Below are positions 55,641-64,000 of a stretch of DNA of 64,000 nucleotides, in pieces (the stretch's first letter is position 1; every line of letters begins with the position of its first letter). The stretch is from positions 8,131,001 through 8,195,000 of the forward strand of contig CM072809.1 of assembly GCA_037013495.1 (NCBI GenBank), read 5' to 3'. Made by a program: the position numbers and the translations under genes. Origin of the DNA: Hippophae tibetana. Its lineage: Eukaryota; Streptophyta; Magnoliopsida; Rosales; Elaeagnaceae. Under the pieces are notes generated by a model that was not told the origin of the DNA, ran no database searches, and saw only the letters and a program-made list of their open reading frames with translations.

Positions 55641-57593
55641 GTTTCAATATCGCTCCAAGGTCTTAGCTTTTCCTGACCTTTGAATCGATCATTCATTTTC
55701 ACCTCTATTTTCTCTCTATGTTTGAGTTTTTCCTCAGGGTGGCCTCAGACATCCCATAGTAGCAACATTTCCCAGGTTTAAGCATTCTGGGAATAGATAC
55801 GACGCATTTTATGCTAGATGTTCATGGGTTGAAGAGATGTACGTGAATCCTGGAACGAGATTGGGCATCAAAGTTGTAGGTATGAGTTATTATTTGATTA
55901 CATCAAGTCAGTTTTGGTGGGGATCTCATGATGCATGCCTCAACCTAGGTGGGTGGGTGACCATTACAGGGGGCCAAGGGTATAGAACAAACTTTTAGCT
56001 TCTGAGTAATCATCTTGTACCTACCTAGACCTAAGTTTCTTATTATTGCTCTGAGACTTAATGAATTCTTATTGCAACTTTGTTATCTATCTTTGAAGGC
56101 TCTCTAACATGGTGTCCTTTCGTGAGATGTACTTTTGAAGTTGTAGCTAACTAGTAACCAGGGGAACTATTATGGTTGTGTCATTGCAGATTGAAGGTCG
56201 CACATCATCACTAACCAGAGGTTGAGTGTGATTATATTCCTGGTTGTGATGCAACATTCTGATTGGCAAGGAATGACATAACTGATCATTGGGATTGACT
56301 TCTGGATTTGGGCGAGTAAAGCTGTTAGTCAGTTAGGGACACGATTACAAGCTGGCCATATCAAGCATATTGAATGTCCCTACGACTCGCATTGGTTCTC
56401 CTGTGTGTATAAGATATAAGGTTTCAAATGTTAACTATAAACTAAAAAGATTTAAGGTCATATGGTGGACACTAATTGTTTGGATAGATTCTAGTGTTGT
56501 AGGGTCTCTAGAAAGAAGTGTAAAACGTGAATAATGACCAATCTTCTATTCATCTCACAAAAAGAGGTATACATAGCATTTAAGAAACATGTGTCAATGT
56601 TGCATTAGTAAGTATTTTGTTTGAAATGTGAGAATACCTATATATAATAGTTTTACACATAATCAGATCGCTATTTTCAGGTTGCATAGTACACTTTTAT
56701 TAGGATGTAAAGTTCGTAGGATGGTTATCCACGAGTCGTTCAATCCCGATGTTTATAACCATGTTGAATCGTCGTACACGAATTACTTGAGATCTTTTAT
56801 TGAAAGAGACTATTCATATTATTAGGATATGGTATTTATTACTAGATATTATATTAATATGTTTTAAATTTAAGTTTTGTTGTCGTCGAAATTCAAAGAA
56901 ATTGTTAAAATAGATCAAAACCAACTATGGCCTAATCAAACAGCAAAATAAGTAGGTCTTGATCTGCTGCCGAATTGCCAATATTCAGTCGGTCCTAAAC
57001 TAATCAATGAAACTTTTATTTACCTAAAAATAATAAATATGCTGCCAAAAAAAGGATGTGTTGATCGATTTGAATATTAAATTCTATTAAATTAAGAAAA
57101 AAAGAAATTCTTTAAGTGGGTAGGGCCTACTCTCCATAGATACATGTCTCTTGGACGCATTTCTGAGAAACGCATTCTTTGAACCTATAACATTGTTTTC
57201 CATGGTCGGCACGTGCCACTGTACAATAAAAAAATTTAAAAATTATATAAAATCACATTCTAAATTTTATGACGATGATCAAATTAATTAAAATTTAATA
57301 TAAAAATTTGGATTTAATATTTTTAATAAAAATATATAAATTTAATATAAAATGTATATAATTTTTGTAATTACAAGAGTTATAAATGTTATTAAAAAAA
57401 ATAAAAAGAAAAAAGAATTTCTCAATTTTGTAACAAATACGAAGCCAAGGAAAAAAGACTTCATGAACGTGCGAGTCCCTATTTTAATTCGTGTGTAGCC
57501 TTCTTGTCCGTGATGCTTTTGAGCTAGTCTCATCTCAAGACTCTACGCTCTCCCTCCAACGCTCCTACTTTTTACTCAGTATTTCCTTCTCCG

Positions 57594-57612
57594 TCTCTCT
57601 CTCTCTCTCTCT
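57594..57612. repeat. (CT)n tract in ERS1 leader region
   Basis: About nine CT dinucleotides within a longer pyrimidine-rich stretch (57535-57640), probably at or near the transcription start of the ethylene receptor gene. Confidence 0.85.
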
Positions 57613-57743
57613 ATTATTTTCATTTTCTTCTTCTTTCATTGCTTCTCAAAGTGATGCGCTTCTTAGCTTTTGAAAGCTACTCGTGAATTGATAGCTTAGC
57701 TCAAATCCCTCAATGCTCAGAAGCTGATTACACGCTTGGTTCG

Positions 57744-58232
57744 GTAACAATGTTTGATTACAAATTTTAGAATTCAGTTGTTTTTGTTATGACAAAGTGA
57801 TTTTATGCTTGAAAGAAATGGAAAAAAAGTATTAAGTATTCATTTGTAGATTTCTCATGGCCTGTAATTTTATCTGGGATTTGTAAGGGCCAGTTGGCAA
57901 TGTTATTAGATTTCTTTTTTGTTTTTTTAAGGGGCACTTAACATATTGCACCATCTTCAAATTAAATAATTTGTAGGTTTCTTATGGCCTGTAATTATAT
58001 TTGGGATTTGTTAATTATGATATCAGTGAAGGTGAATAAATCTTAAGAGCTAGAATTGTGATACATCTCATTTTTTTGGGGGGGGAAATTATTGGTCTTG
58101 AACTGAGCAAATCTTAAGGCTTAGTGCTCTGTTTTATAAAAATGGGTAAACTCAGAAAAGTTCAATATGGATATTATACTTTGTTATCAACTGATACATT
58201 TGATTGATTTAGTATATTTGTTGCATTCTCAG
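57744..58232 (+). other. Probable 5' UTR intron of ERS1
   Basis: A donor-like TCG|GTAACA at 57744 and an acceptor-like TTGCATTCTCAG at 58232 bracket a T-rich 489-bp segment lying between a CT-rich leader and the ATG at 58256. Ethylene receptor genes often carry an intron just before the start codon. This is inferred; no transcript was available. Confidence 0.5.
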
Positions 58233-58255
58233 TTTTCGTAAGGCAGCAGTTAAAG

Positions 58256-60773
58256 ATGGAGTCTTGTGATTGCATTATTGAAACACAATGGCCCCCTGAT
58301 GAACTTCTCGTAAAATATCAATATATCTCAGACATCTTAATTGCACTTGCATATTTCTCAATTCCCTTGGAGCTTATTTATTTTGTTCAGAAGTCTGCAT
58401 TCTTCCCATATAGATGGGTGCTTATGCAGTTTGGTGCTTTTATTGTTCTATGCGGAGCAACCCACTTCATAAACTTGTGGACATTTTATATGCACTCTAA
58501 AGTTGTTGCTATGGTGATGACTGTCGCAAAGGTTTCATGTGCCATTGTATCATGTGCAACCGCATTGATGCTTGTTCACATTATACCAGACTTATTAAGT
58601 GTCAAAACTCGAGAACTACTTCTGAAGAACAAAGCTGAAGAGCTTGATAGGGAGATGGGCCTTATTCTTACTCAAGAAGAAACCGGTAGGCATGTTAGAA
58701 TGCTAACTCATGAAATTAGAAGCACGCTTGATAGACATACAATATTAAAAACCACACTTGTTGAGTTGGGTAGGACTTTAGGCCTGGAGGAATGTGCCTT
58801 ATGGATGCCATCCCGCAGTGGTTTGAATTTACAACTTTCTCACACTCTCAACTACCAAATCCAAGTTGGGATTTCTGTCCCAATAACCCTTCCCATAGTC
58901 AACGAGGTCTTCAATTCTGCAAGAGCTATGTGTGTACCTTACTCCTGTCCTCTTGCCAGAGTCAGACCACTAGTTGGAAGATATGTGCAACCTGAAGTTG
59001 TTGCTGTTCGGGTACCCCTCTTACATCTCTCAAATTTTCAAGTTAATGATTGGAGTGATCTCCCTGCCAAAAGCTACGCAATCATGGTTTTGATTCTACC
59101 TACGAATAGTGCTAGACAATGGCGAGATCATGAACTGGAACTGGTCGATGTTGTTGCAGACCAGGTTATTTGCTGTTTTCCTTTATGACCATCTTGTGGT
59201 TTCTATAGTTATTAGTGGATTAAGATTTGGTTCTGATTCCTAATGTCTTGTTTTCTAAAGAAGTAATTGTTTCTTTTAAGGTGTTCATCAATTGATTCTT
59301 ACTTTACACTGATTTTCATATAGGTAGCTGTTGCTCTATCACATGCTGCTATCCTGGAAGAATCAATGCAAGCACGTGATCAGCTCATGGAGCAGAACGT
59401 TGCTTTAGATTTAGCTCGTAGAGAGGCAGAGACAGCAATCCGTGCTCGCAATGACTTCCTTGCTGTTATGAACCATGAAATGAGGACACCAATGCATGCA
59501 ATTATTGCATTGTCTTCGCTTCTATTAGAGACAGACTTAGCTCCAGAGCAAAGAATTATGATTGAGACAGTACTAAAGAGCAGTAACCTTTTGGCAACAC
59601 TTATTAATGATGTTCTTGATCTTTCCAGACTTGAAGATGGCAGTCTCGAATTAGAATCTGAAATATTCAAACTTCATGGGGTCTTCAGAGAGGTAATGCT
59701 CTTCGGCTTCAACATGAATAGAATGAATTCTTAAGAATCTCTCTCCTTGTCTCTATTATTTTGGTTGTTCTCACATTCAGCCATTTTATGTTTTAGGCAA
59801 TTGATTTGATTAAGCCTATAGCAGCTGTGAAGAAGTTAAGTATGAATTTGATGCTAGCGCCGGATTTACCTGTATATTCGATTGGTGATGAGAAACGGCT
59901 AATGCAAACACTTTTAAACATTGCTGGTAATGCTGTGAAGTTCACAAAAGTAGGCTACGTTTCAGTTATAGCTTCTGTTGTAAAACCAGAATCTTTAAGA
60001 GATTGGTGGCCTCCAGAATTTTATCCAGTACCAAGTGATGGCCACTTTTTTCTACAAGTTCAGGTTAATATTCATTTATCCATTCAGTTTATTTGTACTG
60101 GTTTTTTATTTATTGAACCATGGACGGCTTAAAGTTTTAAGATTTATTATATTGATTCACCTTTGATCTATTTAATACTACACAAAATGCGTAGCCTGTC
60201 TGTTAATACATCAACCTGCATCTGCAGGTTAAGGATACTGGCTGTGGTATTCCTGCAAGGGATATTCCTCATCTTTTCACCAGATTTGCACAGCTGCGAA
60301 ATGGATCCAGCTCCATTGTTGGTGTTGCGGGACTTGGTCTTGCCATTTGCAAAAGGTAACATGCTGGCATTTATATCATTATCATGGAAGTTGCTTTCTT
60401 TACACCAAGGAAATGCTAATCATATCTTCATATGAAGTGTTATTTAGATTGTTTTGACATTTCCTTAGGGCAAACACCTGGATGCTATCAAGTTAACACT
60501 TTCCTTCTTAACTTGCTTTCTTTTCTTTGAATTGGATGGATTAGGTTTGTGAATCTCATGGGAGGTCACATTTGGATCGAAAGCGAGGGCCTAGACAAAG
60601 GAACCACAGCTACATTCATAATCAAGCTTGGTAACTCGAGTGATCCATCTACAAAACAAGTAGCACCAAAAGTTGGAACCATTCACGGAAGTGTTGATCT
60701 CATCGGACATAAGCCAGTCCCAAGAGATGAGTGGAAAACTTCAACCAATCCACGTTATCAAAGAAGTCTTTAG
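58256..60773 (+). CDS. ERS1: Ethylene receptor, subfamily I without receiver domain (ERS1 type)
   Basis: An ER-membrane receptor that binds ethylene through Cu(I) and represses signalling with CTR1 when ethylene is absent. Coding exons are 58256-59164, 59324-59692, 59797-60063, 60228-60355 and 60545-60773, giving 633 residues. Cys4 and Cys6 form the intermolecular disulfides of the family. Three membrane helices lie at about 25-45, 54-75 and 90-112, with copper ligands Cys66 and His70 in LCGATHF. A GAF domain spans ~158-303. The histidine kinase keeps all subfamily I boxes: His354 (MNHEMRTP), N ([10 protein letters not shown], 467-476), G1 (DTGCGIP, 518-524), F (LFTRF) and G2 (GLGLAICKR). The protein stops about 75 residues after G2 with no response-regulator receiver, which separates ERS1 from ETR1. 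Confidence 0.96.
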
Positions 60774-61237
60774 ATGCAATCAATCACATACTATACGTGC
60801 TTCTAGACTACTTGTTTCATTGCACCAATACAACGCTCTAATTTCTTCTGCAAAATAGTAAGCGGCTTAATTTTATAGTTTTTATGTATTGAAGCTTTAG
60901 ATAGTCGGTGGAAAAAAGGATGAGTTGCGGAACTTGAATATTTATTAGCATATATAATTTGATAATAACTATAAAACATGTCAAAATCATAAATGAATAT
61001 ATAACTAAATAAAACTATTAAACATGTGAATGATTATTAAAGAAAAAAAAACTATTATACATGCTAACTCGTCCCCACACTTTGATATTGACTGTATTGT
61101 AGACAACATATGCGAATATATATTTGTGCAGTGCGCTTGAAACAGATGAAAGAGAGGAGATTTTTAGTTTTGCATTTCATACAGTTGTTGTACACAATTT
61201 AAATCTGTATAATAATTAACCTGCCGGTCGACTCCAA

Positions 61238-61488
61238 GTAAACGTTGATGCTGCTGTTTTAACGACGGATCGGAGGTTAGGATTTGGATGTGTAATTCAA
61301 GATGCTGCTGGCAATGTTTCTGGTACAATGGCAGATCATATGGGTGTTCTCTTCGTTAGCTGCGGAGCTTCATGCTCTGTGTGGGTTATAATTTAGTTTG
61401 GAAGCGGAGTGCAATGGTGTCATTTTGGAATCTGATTCCTTACCGACTGTTCAGCGGGTAAACAATGAGAATTCAACTCTCGCAAGTA
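61238..61488 (+). pseudogene. RNase H-like (RVT_3) fragment of a non-LTR element
   Basis: Translation shows the plant RNase H-like fold order in three pieces separated by frame breaks: VNVDAAV..GFGCVIQDAAGNV, then AELHALC after a frameshift, then EAECNGVILESDSLPTVQRVN. The catalytic-type acidic positions (D in NVDAA, E in AEL, D in ESDSL) are all visible. This domain is typical of the C-terminus of LINE-type plant reverse transcriptase proteins and of stand-alone fragments derived from them. No reverse transcriptase precedes it. It is broken and is probably a relic. Confidence 0.75.
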
Positions 61489-62389
61489 AATAGTCGGGAT
61501 TAATGCATTAATTTAATAGTAAATTTATGCAGATGGATAAAAAAAATGAAAGAAATTAAATAACTTATACATAAAATAAAAATATATTATATAATTATAT
61601 GTATTGAACACATAATGTTTAAATTGTATGGCATATAAAATATATTATTTTTTAAGAAAAAATTAAGAAAATTAAATTAGTAAAATTTAAGAAAATAAAA
61701 AAATTACACGTTTAAAATTTGTAACCATATTAACAATTTATGTTCAATTTATATATTTTTATTATTAAAAAAATTGATTTATCATTTTGTATTAAACATA
61801 AACATTTTCGATTGGACACAATTTAAATTAAGTAATAAAAATTGTATAATTGTAAAGTAAAATAAAAAATATATAGAGAATATAAATAATAAATTTAAGA
61901 GGGTTAGTGTTAAGAATTTTTATAAAATAAAAAATTATATTTATACGTATCATAAAAAATTATTATTAAAAATATGAAAAGACGTGTTACTCCTTACTTA
62001 AGTGTGACTCTGTTTGATAGTGGAAGGGTCCATTATCCCAAGTTTGACACCTAATACCCGTAATTTTTCTGGTAATGTAATAAATAATTACCTTTCTCTC
62101 AAAAAGATTATAATTATTGGACACCCGTGCAATTTTTTCCTATAAGGTTTTTTTAATGAAAAAATATTAGTTGATAGGTATCACTTATATATATATATAT
62201 ATATATATAGTGTTTTATTTATATTATAAATATTTAATGATTTTATTTTATTTTGTGTTTAAAGTAATATATATATTGTTTTATATATGTGTTATAAGTA
62301 AATTATATATGACTAAAGTAACTAGATATAGATGTGTTTAAAGTAAATATATATACATTAATCTGTTACTAGATATACATTAATAGTCT

Positions 62390-63545
62390 CCCTCAAACTC
62401 AAGGTTGATGTGAGACCAGCTTGAGGTTGTCAACTAAATTATGAGTGCGTCATTTGAGAAGTACCTTAGTGAAGATATCTGCAAGTTGATCGTTGAAGGA
62501 GACGGGGAAAAACTTGAGAGCACCATGGACAAGATAAAAGTGAATAAAGTGACAATCAATCTCAATGTGTTTAGTTCGTTCATGGAAGACATCATTGTGA
62601 ACAATATGAATGACACTCTGATTGTCACAATAAAAGGGAGTAGTAGAGGATGTGGACACACCCAAATTCTTAAGAAGTCATCGTAGCCAAAGGAGCTCAG
62701 ATGTGGTATCAGTTGAGTAGGCTCAGTATAAGCAACAACAGTAGTAGATTTGTTGTGACGGTAACAAGTCTCAATGGTGTGGCCATGACGCTTGCAATAA
62801 TTGCAAAACCTTTTGTTATTCTGCCTGCGACGATTGTTAAAGCCAGATGAATCACCTGATTGCTAAGGTTGCTCAATGGCAGGAGCAGAAGGAGTAATAG
62901 TCAAAACATTGAACTTATTCTAGGCTTGAAGGGTTGCAAGCCGAGTTTCTTCTCTAACAAACTCATTTACAACAGTATCAAGAGAGTAAGAAGGACTGCG
63001 ATTAAGAAGCTGACCTCAGATGGGCTCAAAATCCTTGTGAAGTGACATCAAGAACTCATAGAGACAAAATTCATCCCTAATTGTAGCATATTGCTAAGCA
63101 TCCGTTGAGCATGCCCAAATTGGATCACAATGATCAATTTGGTCCCAAAGAAAGCGAAGCTGATCAAAGTAGTCATTAATGGATTGCCCTGGTTCCTATT
63201 GAAGTTGATGCAATTCAACTATTAGTTGATATTTCATGGATCCATAAGTAATGGAGTACCTTTTGGCCAACATATTTCATGCTGATTTGGCATTATCAAA
63301 GCTACCCAACATATTGGAAATGGAAGGAATGAAAGTATTCTGAATCCATGTGAGGATCATGTGGTTGTGACTATCTCATTCAATCATGCGACCAAGGAAG
63401 GTAACATCTTCTTCACTTGCTCATTTGATAGGAATGAGAATTGTACTAGTACAGTAATGTCAGAGCATACGACCCTTAAGAAAACTACGCATAGCTTGAG
63501 GCCATGATAAGTAATTTATGATCCCCTCCAATATAGTATTGGCGG
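62390..63545 (-). pseudogene. Ty1/copia retrotransposon remnant: gag joined to RNase H end
   Basis: On the minus strand from ~63.5 kb downward there is a copia gag of the UBN2/gag_3 type, interrupted by several stops. It has the block SINDYFDQLRFLWDQIDHCD and, at about 62.8 kb, the zinc knuckle CNYCKRHGHTIETC (CX2CX4HX4C). At about 62.72 kb the sequence switches, with a change of frame, straight into the copia RNase H terminus: TTSELLWLR, then YCDNQSVIHIVHNDVFHERT, HIEIDCHF and DQLADIFTK. A purine-rich tract (GAGTTTGAGGGAGAC in minus sense) follows at ~62.39 kb, as expected before a 3' LTR. Protease, integrase and reverse transcriptase are absent, so this is an internally deleted, dead copy. 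Its upstream end may continue beyond 63.55 kb. Confidence 0.85.
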
Positions 63546-63559
63546 GGCAAGAAAAAAAA

Positions 63560-64000
63560 CATCATTTTTATCCATTTGGAAACACAATATGCAAAAATAG
63601 ATTGCAAAAACGAGGTCTACGTGAAAAATTAGGTAAGGAGGACCCGAATTGCAAAAGTCAACGGGCAACACGATCAACGTCACAGTCACTATGGCATACT
63701 GAATGTGATAATGATGTCAGCCCTAGGGATGTGTCACTGATGATGTCACGGGACCAGAGTGTCGCGTGTGAGGTGCGCGAATCTGACACGTGGTTTCTGT
63801 TGGTGGCACGTGCTGAGTTCGATGATTGCGATATGTCCACGGTTATGTAGATCTGGTCGAATCGATCACAATGGTATCTATAGAAAGGTTGTCGGAGCTA
63901 GATGCACGGCGACGACGGTGATTACAGTAGTCTGTGTGGTGCGGGACTCCTTAACAACGGTGACTATAGGCCCAAAACTTAGGGACAACGACTGAAAGAC
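63560..64000. other. GC-richer segment at window edge, possible copia leader
   Basis: Base composition is clearly more even than in the surroundings, with CG-containing words such as GGCGACGACGG and CACGTG-like sites. On the minus strand it lies directly upstream of the copia gag start, where a gag leader or 5' LTR would be. Open frames here on both strands resemble nothing I know. Unassigned. Confidence 0.35.

Larger units (their letters stand above)
52079..58255. other. Intergenic region between fumarase and ERS1
   Basis: 6.2 kb. The first ~250 bp is the fumarase 3' UTR. An AT-rich part (52.6-53.9 kb) shows nothing recognisable. A decayed Ty3/gypsy fragment lies at 53.95-55.64 kb. The part at 55.7-56.8 kb has similar base composition to the retroelement and may be more of it, but I could not identify a domain. 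The last ~800 bp is the ERS1 promoter, leader and a probable 5' UTR intron. Confidence 0.5.
60774..64000. other. Intergenic region right of ERS1, rich in retroelement fragments
   Basis: After the ERS1 3' UTR this holds an RNase H-like fragment (61238-61488), an AT-rich part (61.5-62.38 kb) with an (AT)n run at 62187-62208, the copia remnant (62390-63545), and an unassigned GC-richer end (63.56-64.0 kb). Confidence 0.6.

Noticed and set aside
62441-62686. 81-codon + strand frame
   Set aside because: It is antisense to the copia RNase H block, which is the recognisable coding sense.

Overview
The window is a stretch of nuclear chromosome from a eudicot plant. The genes are single-copy plant families with GT-AG introns, long AT-rich spacers separate them, and the repeats are plant-type (Ty1/copia and Ty3/gypsy remnants, hAT-like and foldback MITEs). 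I cannot name the species from the sequence alone. There is no bacterial, viral or organellar gene content, no CRISPR array, and no rRNA or tRNA gene that I can recognise.

Eight protein-coding genes can be assembled exon by exon, all with intact frames. (1) A GATL-type GT8 glycosyltransferase (+, 3014-4117, one exon). (2) A cellulose synthase-like D protein closest to CSLD5 (-, 12688-8813, 3 exons). (3) A TGN Qa-SNARE of the SYP4 group (-, 17944-13797, 8 exons). (4) A Di19-type zinc-finger protein (+, 18694-21841, 5 exons). (5) An NAD+ carrier of the NDT type (+, 23826-27170, 9 exons). (6) A calponin-homology kinesin-14 (+, 37622-43154, 19 exons). (7) Mitochondrial fumarase (+, 46532-52078, 17 exons). 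(8) An ERS1-type ethylene receptor (+, 58256-60773, 5 coding exons). Genes 3 and 4 are divergent and share a ~750 bp intergenic promoter. The genes do not form one pathway. Two make wall polysaccharides, one is a TGN membrane-fusion SNARE, two serve mitochondrial metabolism or NAD+ transport, and the rest serve stress response, microtubule transport and ethylene perception.

The main unusual result is two AT-AC (U12-type, minor spliceosome) introns. One is in the Di19 gene (20584-20830) and one in the kinesin gene (41042-41178). Both have the ATATCCTT donor, a U12 branch-point motif 10-11 nt before the acceptor, and an AC terminus, and both restore the reading frame where GT-AG splicing cannot.

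The spacers hold a two-family tandem-repeat cluster just downstream of CSLD5 (7842-8757), a hAT-like MITE with near-perfect 8-bp target duplications (27534-28132) and a foldback MITE (43466-43775). They also hold a decayed Ty3/gypsy gag-protease (54.0-55.6 kb, -), an RNase H-like fragment of non-LTR type (61238-61488, +), and a Ty1/copia remnant whose gag is joined directly to its RNase H end (62.4-63.5 kb, -) and reaches the window edge. The 28.1-37.2 kb interval is an AT-rich stretch with no gene I can support. I did not find a previously undescribed multi-gene system; what is here is ordinary plant gene content with some unusual splicing and repeat structure.
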